NCBI RefSeq assembly: GCF_900102215.1
Contig: NZ_FNBG01000026.1
Coordinates: forward strand, 1 to 64,000
Direction of reading: 5' to 3'
Origin: Fontibacillus panacisegetis
GTDB lineage: Bacteria; Bacillota; Bacilli; Paenibacillales; Paenibacillaceae
Length of the DNA: 64,000 nt
How positions within the stretch are numbered: the first letter of the stretch is position 1; every line of letters starts with the position of its first letter. Shown here piece by piece: positions 9,075-22,700 of the stretch. The position numbers and the translations under genes are program-made. The notes beneath the pieces were generated by a model. That model saw only the letters and a list, made by a program, of their open reading frames with translations, ran no database searches and was not told the DNA's origin.

Positions 9075-9103
9075 TTCCAGTAAAGTAAGTAAGGCGGTAT
9101 AAT
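9075..9103 (+). promoter_or_regulatory. Candidate SigA promoter for the response-regulator operon
   Basis: TTCCAG at 9075-9080 and a perfect TATAAT at 9098-9103 are separated by 17 bp, about 65 bp upstream of the response-regulator start. The -35 box is weak, as expected for an activated or low-level promoter. The 269-bp gap 8902-9170 also holds an AGGCTG/CAGCCT hairpin at 8941-8977 that could end the GH31 transcript, although it lacks a T-run. Confidence 0.55.
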
Positions 9104-9170
9104 GAGAGTACCTCACAGTTTTATTTTAAAAACTCTTGGTTGCTTACCGTACCGTAAGGGGGAGAGAAAC

Positions 9171-10763
9171 ATGCAGATAAGGGTATTGTTGGCGGATGAT
9201 GAACCGGTAATATTACGAGGTTTAAAAAAGTTGATCTCTTGGGAGGCGCTTGGGTTTACTATCGTAGGAGAGGCTAATGATGGAAACGAGCTGAGACAGG
9301 TTATACACGATTGCCGTCCGGATCTGATTATCAGTGATATCAGTATGCCCGGCTGCAGCGGAATCGATGTGATCAGAGAGCTTCATGAGCAGAGCCGCCA
9401 GATCAAGGTTGTGTTCATCAGCGCTTATCAGGAATTCGCTTATGCCCGCCAGGCTATTCAATACGGAGCCCTTGATTATCTGGTCAAACCTGTGAGCAAA
9501 AAGCATCTGGAGGATGTGGTGAGCAAGGCCGCTTCGTTAATCCGCCAGGAGAACGAAGGGGAACGGACAAAGGAAATGCTGAACCACTACGAGCGTAAGA
9601 ACAGGACCGTTACGATCGAGGAACTGCTGGATGGACTGATGGACGGGGACAAGCGGGCAGCGGGCCAATTGATTGGCATGGGGGCCATTGCGCTAAGCAG
9701 ATATACTGGCGTCTGTTTACTGGAAACGGACGAAGAGACGGGCGGGGATTCACGTTGGGAGGAACGGGAACGCAAGCTGGTTCATTTTGCTCTGAACAAT
9801 ATAATAAAAGAAACGCTAGAAGGCAGGGATAATTGCCTGATGTTTCATAAAGACGGAAGGTTCGGCATTCTGACTCAATACGAGCAGCTTGGCGAACCGC
9901 TAAAGCTGGCTCAAGACCTTCATGGAAAAATAAATGTGTTTCTTAAGCTTAAGGTTTCGGTAGGCATCGGTGCAGCCGTATCCGGGATTGAGGCGGCCGA
10001 TGAATCTTATCGTTTGGCGTTGGAAGCGCTTAAAACAAAATATTTTACCGGATTGAACGGGATTGTTGAAGCTGGTGTAGAAGATGTAGCCTATGCCTGT
10101 GAAATACACAACATTACGGAACTGCAGAGTGGGATCGTCAAGGCGCTTTCATCGCAAAACAAAGAGCAACTTATACAAACGACCGGCCAACTAATGGATG
10201 TTGTAAAGCATATGGCCGGGGGCAGCAAACATTTGGCTATTACAAACGTTTATAATACGATTTTGCTGCTGGAACAGGAAATGGAAAGTATCGGAGTGCA
10301 AATTGGCTTTTTTCGCGACGGTCAAGGTTCCCTTCTGGAAAGATTGTCGAGCCATGCGACTTTTACAGGTGTTGTGGACGAGTTCACATCCATCGTACAG
10401 CAAGCTTTCGACCGGATTGCACATAAGCTGGCGAACAAAGAGATCACTCAACTACGCCAGATCAAAGCGTACATGGAGGAGCATTATGCCGAGAACATTA
10501 CGCTGGAGTCCATGGCTGCCCTTATTTATATGAATCCATACTATTTCAGCAGCTTTTTCAAAAAGCATACCGGAAAAAATTTCAAACAGTATTTAACGGA
10601 GGAACGGATGAAGCATGCACTCCGCCTGCTGTTGGAATCGGAATTAATGATTTACGAAATCGCGGAGCGTGTCGGCTACAACAACGCCCGGCATTTTAGC
10701 GACATGTTTAAGAAAGTGTACGGCAAGCTGCCTCAGGAGTATCGGCAATCGGGTGTGAAATAG
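9171..10763 (+). CDS. YesN-type response regulator with AraC DNA-binding domain
   Basis: A 530-aa response regulator. The receiver domain spans residues 1-125, with acidic DDE near 9, phospho-acceptor Asp56 in IISDISMPG and Lys in DYLVKPVSK. A linker of about 300 residues follows, then a C-terminal AraC pair of helix-turn-helix motifs (about 430-530, with YFSSFFKKHTGKNFKQYL and VGYNNARHFSDMFKKVYG). I chose the ATG at 9171, behind GGGGGAGAG, where the receiver begins. It is followed 13 bp later by its histidine kinase and then an ABC importer, so it probably activates the importer genes when oligosaccharide is sensed outside. Confidence 0.88.
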   Translation: MQIRVLLADDEPVILRGLKKLISWEALGFTIVGEANDGNELRQVIHDCRPDLIISDISMPGCSGIDVIRELHEQSRQIKVVFISAYQEFAYARQAIQYGALDYLVKPVSKKHLEDVVSKAASLIRQENEGERTKEMLNHYERKNRTVTIEELLDGLMDGDKRAAGQLIGMGAIALSRYTGVCLLETDEETGGDSRWEERERKLVHFALNNIIKETLEGRDNCLMFHKDGRFGILTQYEQLGEPLKLAQDLHGKINVFLKLKVSVGIGAAVSGIEAADESYRLALEALKTKYFTGLNGIVEAGVEDVAYACEIHNITELQSGIVKALSSQNKEQLIQTTGQLMDVVKHMAGGSKHLAITNVYNTILLLEQEMESIGVQIGFFRDGQGSLLERLSSHATFTGVVDEFTSIVQQAFDRIAHKLANKEITQLRQIKAYMEEHYAENITLESMAALIYMNPYYFSSFFKKHTGKNFKQYLTEERMKHALRLLLESELMIYEIAERVGYNNARHFSDMFKKVYGKLPQEYRQSGVK

Positions 10764-10776
10764 GGGGCTTAATCTT

Positions 10777-12558
10777 ATGTTACGCCTTAGGGGTAAAAAA
10801 TTTACGAGCATTTTCGTCAAGTTTGCGACTTCATTCATTCTGGTGGGCCTCATTCCGCTATTTGCGCTCAGTCTATTTTCGATGAATGCCTTTACCGGGT
10901 ACGTGGAGCGGTATACGACAGCCAATTTGCAACAAATGGTTCTGTATATGAGCTACAATCTGAATTCGGCTTTCGACCAGTACAATGAAATGTCCAAAAT
11001 TATGTATACTGGCAGGTATGAAGGCTTTGTGGAGAGCGCCAGCCTGAATCAGACTTATAACGTCAACGAGTTGGAGCAAATCAACAACATACCGATTGAC
11101 TCGTTTCTGAAAACCGTGCTGTACAGCGATCCATATATCAGCAGCGTTTTTTTTGTTCGGGAAAGCGATGAGAAGATATATTTCCAGGATAAGGGGAATC
11201 GTGGGCTGGATTCGAGTTTGCTACCATATCGGGATTGGCGCAGGCAAATGAACGGGAATCCTTCCAAGGTGGCTATTTTCCCCACCCATTCCACTGATTA
11301 TTACTGGGACTCCAAGGGTAATGCATTTACCGTCGGGCGCAATCTGATTGATATTTCCGGCAAGGTGACTGCCAACCCGAAAGTCGTAGGCACTTTATTT
11401 ATTGATGTAGATGTTTCTTTGTTCGATAAGTTCTTCAAAGAGTTAAATTTGGGCGAGAAAGACGAGCTCTATCTGCTGGATGGAGAGGGTCAGTTTTACT
11501 TCAGCAGCAGGGAGCTGTCCGATCAGGATAAAGCCAAAATTGCTGGGCAATCAGAAAAAGGAATGATGATGATTTCGGAGCCGATTCCGTTTCTGAACGG
11601 TATGTTAACGGCAAGAATTCATCGCGCCTCGTTGTTTCAGCAGCTGTTGTCCTTCAGGATAACTATTTTCATCGCTATCGGTTTATGCTCTATTGCGCTC
11701 ATCGTAATGGGCACATGGTTCTCGAGGCGCTTGTCTGCTCCGATCCTCAAGCTGATGAAGCAAATGGCCAAGGTCGAATCGGGAAACCTTGATACGCAGG
11801 TGGAGGTACGCAGCAACGACGAGCTTGGCAGGCTTAGCCATAGCTTCAATCGGATGATCGACCGCTTGAAGGAGTACATCGACGAGGCATACGTTGCGCA
11901 AATTAAACAGAAGCAGACGGAATTGAACGCTTTGAAAAGTCAGATTCGCCCGCATTTTTTGTACAACACTCTTGAGGTAATTCGGATGAGCGCTGTAGAT
12001 AAAGACGATCATGAGGTGGCCGATATGATTCTTTCTTTGTCGAATCAGCTCAAATACGTCATCGATTACGGCGAGGAAAAGGTAGGTATTGGCAGAGAAC
12101 TCGACAATGTCAAAGACTACTTTTACATTATATCGGTTCGTTATGACCAGCGCTTCGAATTCAGCTATGACATTGCTTCGGGCGTAGATTTGAACTGGCA
12201 AATATTAAAGCTGTCGCTGCAACCGATCGTCGAGAACGCTATCCAGCATGGATTGAAGCAAAAAGGGAGAGGTACGGTCGGGCTCACCATTGAAAAACGC
12301 GGCATGGATCTTGTCATTACGGTTTACGATGATGGCGTCGGAATGAGCGTCGATACACTTACACGTTTGAACCTCGTGCTGAATGATGCAGAAGCCCCCG
12401 GCAAAAACGTCGGACTCAAAAACGTGCATGAACGGATCAGGTCGGTATTTGGCGAGCCCTACGGTATTGTGATCAACAGTCGCGAGCATATCGGCACGTC
12501 GATTGTTCTCACCTTTCCTATTGTGGAGGAGTATGTATCGGAACGAACGGAAATATGA
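10777..12558 (+). CDS. YesM-type sensor histidine kinase
   Basis: A 593-aa membrane kinase. It has TM1 at about residues 17-38, an extracellular sensor to about 295, TM2 near 298-318, a HAMP domain (about 320-372), and a His_kinase domain with the phospho-acceptor His393 in RPHFLYNTLE. The HATPase domain carries NAIQHGL and DDGVGM motifs. It pairs with the adjacent response regulator and likely senses a sugar, perhaps through the nearby solute-binding lipoprotein. Its stop codon sits inside the loop of a terminator hairpin. Confidence 0.88.
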   Translation: MLRLRGKKFTSIFVKFATSFILVGLIPLFALSLFSMNAFTGYVERYTTANLQQMVLYMSYNLNSAFDQYNEMSKIMYTGRYEGFVESASLNQTYNVNELEQINNIPIDSFLKTVLYSDPYISSVFFVRESDEKIYFQDKGNRGLDSSLLPYRDWRRQMNGNPSKVAIFPTHSTDYYWDSKGNAFTVGRNLIDISGKVTANPKVVGTLFIDVDVSLFDKFFKELNLGEKDELYLLDGEGQFYFSSRELSDQDKAKIAGQSEKGMMMISEPIPFLNGMLTARIHRASLFQQLLSFRITIFIAIGLCSIALIVMGTWFSRRLSAPILKLMKQMAKVESGNLDTQVEVRSNDELGRLSHSFNRMIDRLKEYIDEAYVAQIKQKQTELNALKSQIRPHFLYNTLEVIRMSAVDKDDHEVADMILSLSNQLKYVIDYGEEKVGIGRELDNVKDYFYIISVRYDQRFEFSYDIASGVDLNWQILKLSLQPIVENAIQHGLKQKGRGTVGLTIEKRGMDLVITVYDDGVGMSVDTLTRLNLVLNDAEAPGKNVGLKNVHERIRSVFGEPYGIVINSREHIGTSIVLTFPIVEEYVSERTEI

Positions 12559-12580
12559 ACTTTCCGTTCGTTTTTTTTAT
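12542..12580 (+). terminator. Strong terminator overlapping the kinase stop codon
   Basis: A perfect 12-bp stem (AACGAACGGAAA at 12542-12553, TTTCCGTTCGTT at 12561-12572) is followed by a run of T. The kinase TGA stop (12556-12558) lies in the 7-nt loop, so the gene's last codons encode one arm. It separates the regulators from the importer genes. Confidence 0.85.
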
Positions 12581-12675
12581 ATTCGCTTGAAGCGGTTATT
12601 TATCTTAAATCTGTCGCATGTGGAACTTAAAAAAGTTCATTCAGTTCGAAAGATGCAAATGCTATGCTTGAAACG

Positions 12676-12689
12676 AGGAAACGCTTTCA
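12676..12689 (+). promoter_or_regulatory. cre-like site upstream of the solute-binding protein gene
   Basis: The 14-mer here matches the Bacillus catabolite-response element TGWAANCGNTNWCA at 12 of 14 positions (core AACGCTTTCA). It lies about 65 bp before the solute-binding protein start, a usual place for CcpA repression. Binding is inference. Confidence 0.45.
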
Positions 12690-12754
12690 GTCGATGATGC
12701 GCACATCGTTCATTTGGTTTCCAGTTCGAAGGATAAAAGGGAGGTTATTGAAAG

Positions 12755-14101
12755 ATGTTTAGAAAACCATGGATAAAACTATCTGCAATCGTATTGGCGG
12801 CATCCATAACACTTACCGCTTGCGGAGGAGGCAATTCCGGCGGGAATACTGTAGATAAATCCGCACCGGGCAACAATGGTGGTGCGGTTCAAGAGGAAAC
12901 GAAAAAAGAGGTCAGCTTTACGATCGGCTACGCCTCGGGCGATCCTGCCGGTAAAAAAGCAATTTCCGACGTCATTACGAAATTTATGGAAGAAAACCCG
13001 AATATAAAAATCAAGGATTTGAGCGAAACGACTTCTTCAGCGTACCTGGATTGGCTGAAAACGAAGGATGCGGTAGGCGAGTTTCCGGATCTTGTAGAAA
13101 TGCGGGATACTGAATTGTTTGCCAATGCGGGAAAAATCGTAGAACTGCCAACTGATTTGCGGGACTTGTTTAGTACGCTTCCTGAAGTGGATGGCAAGGT
13201 CTATAACGCTCCTCTCACAATGACTTCTCCTTGGGGAATCATTTATAGCAAGAAAGCTTATGAAGAGGCAGGAGTTACGGAGCTTCCTAAAAACTGGGAC
13301 GAATTTATCGCGATTCAGGAAAAGCTGAAAGGCAACGGAATTTCACCGCTCGTAGTCGGAGGCAAAGATATTTTTCATATGGGTTTCTGGGTCAACAAGT
13401 TCCTCATCGATCAGATTTACGTGAAGGATCCGGATTGGAACTCCAAGCGCACAGCAAAAGAAGTCAGCTTCACCGATCCTAATGTGGTTCAGGCTGTCAC
13501 TGATTATAAAGAATTGTTCCAAAATTATGTCGATAAGGGCTGGCTGAGCACCGGCGATAATCAAACAGCCTCCTTCCTAGTTACCGGAAAAGCAGCTCAA
13601 CTCTATTCAGGGCCATGGATGTTCACGCAAATCGCGGAAGCTGATCCAAACTTTGAATTCGGTTTCTACGCAGTCCCTGACCGGGAAGGTAAAGTGAACG
13701 TTGTCGGGTTGCCTACTGCAGGTGGATGGTCCCTCTCGACAGAAGCTTCCAAGGATCAAGATAAGACGGAAGCGATCAAGGAATTCATCCGCTACTTCTA
13801 CAAGGCGGAAAACTATACGAAATATTTGGAGACGACAAACGGCATTCCTTCAACCAAGGAAAACATTAAATATAATGCAACCGAACAAATGCAAACAGTA
13901 CTTGACATTATGGCCGATGCAAATGTGACCAAATCGCTGGCGATCAATAACTGGTGGGGCAAAAACCTGATTCCTCCACAATTCCGCAACTGGTATTACA
14001 AGCAGTTGCAGGAGCTAGTTGTAAAAGATGGAGACGTGCTTGAGTATATGAAACAGGCGGATAAGGAGTATGACAATCAAGTTAAAGCCAACTCAATGTA
14101 A
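12755..14101 (+). CDS. ABC importer solute-binding lipoprotein (family 1)
   Basis: A 448-aa extracellular sugar-binding protein. The N-terminus has a lipoprotein signal with lipobox LTAC (Cys about 23) followed by a Gly/Asn-rich linker. The body (VSFTIGYASGDPAGKKAISDVITKF and onward) is a family-1 carbohydrate-binding fold. It precedes two permease genes on the same strand, and the YesMN pair is just upstream. The ligand is presumably an oligosaccharide released by the surface lyase. The gene is well preceded by GGGAGG. Confidence 0.88.
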   Translation: MFRKPWIKLSAIVLAASITLTACGGGNSGGNTVDKSAPGNNGGAVQEETKKEVSFTIGYASGDPAGKKAISDVITKFMEENPNIKIKDLSETTSSAYLDWLKTKDAVGEFPDLVEMRDTELFANAGKIVELPTDLRDLFSTLPEVDGKVYNAPLTMTSPWGIIYSKKAYEEAGVTELPKNWDEFIAIQEKLKGNGISPLVVGGKDIFHMGFWVNKFLIDQIYVKDPDWNSKRTAKEVSFTDPNVVQAVTDYKELFQNYVDKGWLSTGDNQTASFLVTGKAAQLYSGPWMFTQIAEADPNFEFGFYAVPDREGKVNVVGLPTAGGWSLSTEASKDQDKTEAIKEFIRYFYKAENYTKYLETTNGIPSTKENIKYNATEQMQTVLDIMADANVTKSLAINNWWGKNLIPPQFRNWYYKQLQELVVKDGDVLEYMKQADKEYDNQVKANSM

Positions 14102-14173
14102 CTAATCACCACCAGAAGGGGGCCTCTGACTTGCCGGGGTCCCCTTCTGATGAAAGAAGGAGTGAGAGAAACC

Positions 14174-15100
14174 ATGACTACGCCTGCAACGCTTATCAAT
14201 AATCCTCAAACTTCCACAAAAAAGAGAAGAAAATGGCAATCCTATGCGCTATTCTTTATTCTGCCGGCATTTATTTTATATACACTTTTTGTAATCGTTC
14301 CAACGGTCGGCAGTATATATTATAGTTTTACGTCATGGGACGGAATTAGTCCTGACATACGCTTTATCGGTCTTGCCAATTTCGTGGAGATTTGGAACAG
14401 CCCGCGGGTTCATAATGCTTTAAAAAACACTATGATTATGACAATTAGCCTCGTACTGCTTGAAAACGTGGTTGCGATTTTGCTGGCGCTGCTTGTGGAT
14501 AAAGTGCGTTGGCTGAGTAAATTGTTTAGAAGCATTTTCTATTTCCCTACGTTGCTCAGCGGTATCGTAATGGGTTTTGTATGGGCCATGCTGCTGAATT
14601 ACAACTTCGGGGTAATTAATCAGATGTTGAATAAAATCGGCCTAGGCGCACTTGCCGTAGATTGGTTGGGCGATCCGAGGTATGCCATGTTGGCGATCGT
14701 ATTGTCTACTGTATGGAAAGGCGCTGGCTATTACATGATCATATATCTCGCCGGATTGCAGGGCATTCCCCAGGAATTGAACGAAGCAGCCAGCATCGAC
14801 GGGGCGAACGGCTGGCAACAGTTCCGGCATATCACGTTCCCGTTGCTCGCCGGATCGGTCACCGTCTGCATGGTTTTGGCGATGATCGGTGCTCTTAAAA
14901 TATTTGACCAAATCGCGGTAATGACGGATGGTGGTCCCGGCTTTGAAACCGAAACGTTGACCTATTTGATTTACAAGGTTGGGTTCGGTGAATTAAGGCA
15001 AGGCTTCGGTACGGCGTTGGCTATCGTGCTGTTCCTGATCATCATGATCATTACCGTCATTCAGGTGAAGTTCCTCCAGAAGAGGGAGGTTGAGCTGTAA
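14174..15100 (+). CDS. Sugar ABC importer permease 1 (MalF/UgpA type)
   Basis: A 308-aa inner-membrane permease with about six membrane segments, beginning YALFFILPAFILYTLFVIV. The EAA-loop contact site for the ATPase is visible as ELNEAASIDGANGWQQFRHITFP. I chose the ATG at 14174 behind AAGGAGTGAG rather than an upstream ATG that lacks a ribosome site. Its stop overlaps the next start by one base. No ATPase gene is present nearby, so a shared MsmX-type ATPase elsewhere is expected. Confidence 0.88.
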   Translation: MTTPATLINNPQTSTKKRRKWQSYALFFILPAFILYTLFVIVPTVGSIYYSFTSWDGISPDIRFIGLANFVEIWNSPRVHNALKNTMIMTISLVLLENVVAILLALLVDKVRWLSKLFRSIFYFPTLLSGIVMGFVWAMLLNYNFGVINQMLNKIGLGALAVDWLGDPRYAMLAIVLSTVWKGAGYYMIIYLAGLQGIPQELNEAASIDGANGWQQFRHITFPLLAGSVTVCMVLAMIGALKIFDQIAVMTDGGPGFETETLTYLIYKVGFGELRQGFGTALAIVLFLIIMIITVIQVKFLQKREVEL

Positions 15101-15936
15101 TGAAACTGAAAACACGCGGACTTGCAGTAAATATTCTGATATTTACGCTCACTCTTCTGATTGCAGTCCTGTTCTTTTTTCCCATCTTCTTCAATATCAT
15201 GTCTGCCTTTAAGAGCAACGCGGAAATTATGAGGGATGCCTTGTCTTTACCGACAACGTTGTATCTCGAGAGCTTCAAGTATCTGCTGACTGAAACGAAC
15301 TTTCCAAATGCGATCCAAAACAGTCTGATTTTGACGGTGGTGTCCATCGTGTTCCAGGTTCTTCTCATCCCGATGGCAGGTTATGCCATTCAACGGAGAA
15401 ATGCAAGATGGACGAGATTTATTTTTCTATATTTTCTCGCAGGGATGATGATTCCTTTTCAAGCTTATATGATTCCACTGTTTAAAGAACTGAAAATGCT
15501 TGGATTATACGGAAGCCTAGCGGGGCCAATCATGATTTATGTCGCTGGTGCGGTCGGTTTCGGCTGCTTGCTCTATTCGAGCTTTGTCAAAGGCATACCG
15601 GTTGAAATCGAGGAGGCGGCTGAAATCGACGGCTGCTCCAGAGTGAGAATTTTCTGGAACATCGTGTTTCCGCTTTTGGGACCGGTTACGGCCAGTATGG
15701 TCGTGTTGAACGGACTCGGAATCTGGAACGACTTCCTGATGCCGATGCTGGTTCTACCCTCCGGCGAGCCTAAAACCATGGTCGTGGAAATTTACCGGTA
15801 TATCGGAGAATTCTCATCTCGTTGGGATATGATTTTCGCTGGCACGACGATGTCTGTCGTCCCGATTCTGATCATATTCGTCTTTCTGCAAAAATATTTT
15901 GTCAAAGGGATTGCAACGGGGGCGACGAAGGGCTGA
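15100..15936 (+). CDS. Sugar ABC importer permease 2 (MalG/UgpE type)
   Basis: A 278-aa partner permease with six predicted membrane segments and the EAA loop EIEEAAEIDGCSRVRIFWNIVFP. It starts on the TAATG junction with permease 1, so translation is coupled. The C-terminus FVKGIATGATKG is typical of the MalG type. A terminator follows about 105 bp downstream at 16041. Confidence 0.88.
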   Translation: MKLKTRGLAVNILIFTLTLLIAVLFFFPIFFNIMSAFKSNAEIMRDALSLPTTLYLESFKYLLTETNFPNAIQNSLILTVVSIVFQVLLIPMAGYAIQRRNARWTRFIFLYFLAGMMIPFQAYMIPLFKELKMLGLYGSLAGPIMIYVAGAVGFGCLLYSSFVKGIPVEIEEAAEIDGCSRVRIFWNIVFPLLGPVTASMVVLNGLGIWNDFLMPMLVLPSGEPKTMVVEIYRYIGEFSSRWDMIFAGTTMSVVPILIIFVFLQKYFVKGIATGATKG

Positions 15937-19440
<3,504 letters not shown>

Positions 19441-19592
19441 TATCTGCATGCAACTCAATTTGAAGAGTGAATGTAGCGCCGTCTTTTTGTGATCTGCTGT
19501 TGATCGGCATGACCTGCAGGAAACGTTTCGATTATTCCAATAAATCCCAATTATAATCCTGATATGACGGGTGCCAGTAACATCCTTTGGTC

Positions 19593-19629
19593 AACTAGTC
19601 ATGAGAGGAGTTCTCATGACTAGTTTTGT
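19593..19629 (+). terminator. Terminator between GH2 and the SLH lyase
   Basis: A perfect 14-bp stem (19593-19606 with 19612-19625, loop GGAGT) is followed by TTGTTAAATTT. It ends the GH2 transcript and isolates the giant lyase gene. Confidence 0.8.
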
Positions 19630-19677
19630 TAAATTTCCACACTACCTTTTTAGGGGGTGATCGAAATAATTCTATTA

Positions 19678-19691
19678 TGAAAGCGCTATTA
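19678..19691 (+). promoter_or_regulatory. cre box upstream of the SLH lyase
   Basis: TGAAAGCGCTATTA matches the catabolite-response consensus TGWAANCGNTNWCA at 13 of 14 positions and lies 40 bp before the lyase start. It should place the gene under CcpA control. A second palindrome, GAAACGTTTC, sits near 19519-19528. Confidence 0.65.
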
Positions 19692-19730
19692 TTTTATGTT
19701 TACTAATAATTATGCAAAGGAGATAGGAAA

Positions 19731-22700
19731 ATGGATCAATATGTAGTTTCAAGAAACGGACGCTGGCTTCGTCAATGGATGTCAGTGTTCCTTTCTACGG
19801 TCATGCTCTTGTCATATTTGCCTGTTACTGTGACAGCAGCAACATCCCCCTCGGATGGAACAGTGGATTATTCTTCGCTGGTCGTTTATCCGGGTACAAC
19901 GGTAAGTGCTGCCAATCTGGCCAATTTGAACGACGACAATCCAAGTACACATGCTGGCGACTTTAGACCTGATACCGGAAAGTCTTTCACATTAGATTTT
20001 GGAGAGGACTTTGGAGTGAAGGTAACGGAAGTACGAATGCAGGCCAGAAGTGGTTTTACCGATCGGCTATACAACGGGCGAGTGCAGGCCTCTGTGGACG
20101 GGATCGTGTGGACAGAAATCACTTCTTCTATGGCTAAAAGCAGTTCAGATATACAGACATTATCCATAAAAGCAGAACATCAAAATATCCCGTACCGGTA
20201 TTTGAAAATCATGGGGGACGGAAATAGTAATATTTTCAATATCGGTGAAATGAGAATTCATGGGACAAGAGTTCAACTTGAAAGTCTGATTAGTGGGGTG
20301 TCCATTAAATCCGATAATGTGGATTCCACGAAGGCTGCTGCTGGTGATGCTGTAACTTTGTCTTTTAAATCAACTGCTCCGATATCAAATGTAACAGTCA
20401 GTGTAAATGGAAATTCCTATGTAGCGCATAGCGTAGATCAGATCAACTGGTCTGCTGGCTATACCATTAGTCCATATGAGTTCCCGGGGCCAGTCTCGTT
20501 TGCTATCAATTATACGGATGAAGACGGAAGCTACGGGAAGTCGGTAACTAAGACAACTGATGAAAGCGTTGTCACGATTCAGGAGCTTTCCGATTATATC
20601 GATGTTCTATCCAAAACTGAAGCATTCGGTATCCCTGCACCGGATGTTTCCAATAACAATACAGTATATGTTGATTACAGCACGAGCAATGGAAAAACCT
20701 TTGCTGGCAGTATAATGGATAAAAATCCAAGCACCTATTTAAGCTGGAACGGACCATGGAATAATGGTTCCGGTACGTTTCTGGTATTTGACATGGGAGA
20801 AGGCAATGGCATTGCACTAGATCGGGCCTACATATTAGCCAGAGCCGATCAGTTTGGACGATTAGGCGGTACCTACCTGCAAGGGTCTATTGACGGAACA
20901 ACTTGGACAACGATAAGCACCAGTGCACAGGGCATTGCCGATTGGCAAACACTCTCCATTACCGACAAAACATCATACCGTTATCTAAAAATTACGAACG
21001 ACTCCAGATGGTATTTGAATATGGCAGAGATTAAGTTCTACGGAAAGCAAAGACTAGATGGTGTTCTGTACTCATATGACTTACAGAATCAAATGGCCAT
21101 AGCCCAGGATATTGTCAATGGAGGACAAGGATACAATTCCGATACAAGCTGGAAAGCTTTGGAGCAAGCACTGGCTCACGGGCAAACAGCTATCGACAAA
21201 CTGGATAGCGGCAATATCAGCGACCTTACTCAAGCTGACATAGATGTGTTGACATCTGATTTGCGGGCCGCTATTAGCGGATTAAAGCAAGAGGTTAAAA
21301 TTATTAGTGTGACCAGTGATGAAGGGTTTATCCATCCCGGTATTAGTGTAACTAAAGAGTTATTGGAAAATTTGAGATCGCAAATTGAAAACAAGCAGGA
21401 ACCTTGGTACAGCTATTATACAGCCATGCTGGAAACAGATTATGCGAAAACTGCCTTTACATCGAGCATTTCTCCAGATGGAATCACGGTAAGAACGGAT
21501 GCCTATAACGCGAGTAATGTGAAGGACATGGCATCGAAAGATGGAACACGGGCATTTACGCAGTCGATTTTATACTACATTACTGGAAATGAAACCTATC
21601 GTTCAAATGCTCTGCGTATTATTCGGCTCTGGGGACAGATGGACCCGAATAAATACCGGTACTTTACAGATTCTCATATCCATACTGGACCCCCCTTGTA
21701 CAATATGATTATGGCAGCGGAGATTCTACGGTATACCACTTCTTCAGAAGAGTTGAGATGGACCGATCAGGATACGGAGACGTTTACCAAGAATGTCATA
21801 GACCCGACGGTAAAGACTTTTTTGGATTTTAACGACAAGTTTATGAATCAACACAATTATCCGCTGTACGGATCGATCGCTGCTTATATTTTTAAGAATG
21901 ATTCGGATAATTATGCTAAAGCGATAGAATGGTTAACCGTAAACGATTCTGCGCCGGACAAGTATATGACGGGATCTATCTATTGGCTGTTTCGAGAAAT
22001 GACACAGAATGATGAAACAGGTGAACCTGTCGCACCCCATGTGCAGCATGTTGAAATGGGGCGGGATTTGGCACATGGCGAAGGAGACGTTACGAACTTT
22101 ATTAATCTCGCCAGAATGGTGGATGCACAAGGGACCAAGGTTGATCCAGCGAGCGGAACCATTAGTGCGACGGGTGTATCCATCTATGAATTTTTGAATG
22201 ACAGGATTTTAATGGGAGCCGACTACTATGCTAAGTTCTCGGAAGGCTTCGATATCAATTGGACTCCCGTAATTTCGACAGCTGCATCGGAATGGGCAAA
22301 GGAAAAAATTTATTCTATACCTTCGGATGAATATAAAGGCCGGATGCACTATTTGGGCACGGGCGGCTGGGATTTGTACTATGTGTACCGCTATAAGCTG
22401 GGTTATACGGAAGAACAGCTGGAAGCGAAAGCTCCATACTTTGTAAAAGCATTCAAGAGCCGGGTTGCACCGAATCACTATTTTACTGGCGATGGATCGG
22501 ATAATGATGCACCTAGAGTGGAGACCGGGGCTGAGTGGTGGATTTACGTCCCGAAGGAAGTTGCTAATGAACAGCCTGATTCTATATCTAGAGCAGTAAG
22601 GGAAAACACCTTATTTAAAGACAGATACCTGCTGCAACTAGAGGATGCCTATAGTATTATTGATGGTTCTAACCAGATAAAGGAAAGTACATCGAATATT

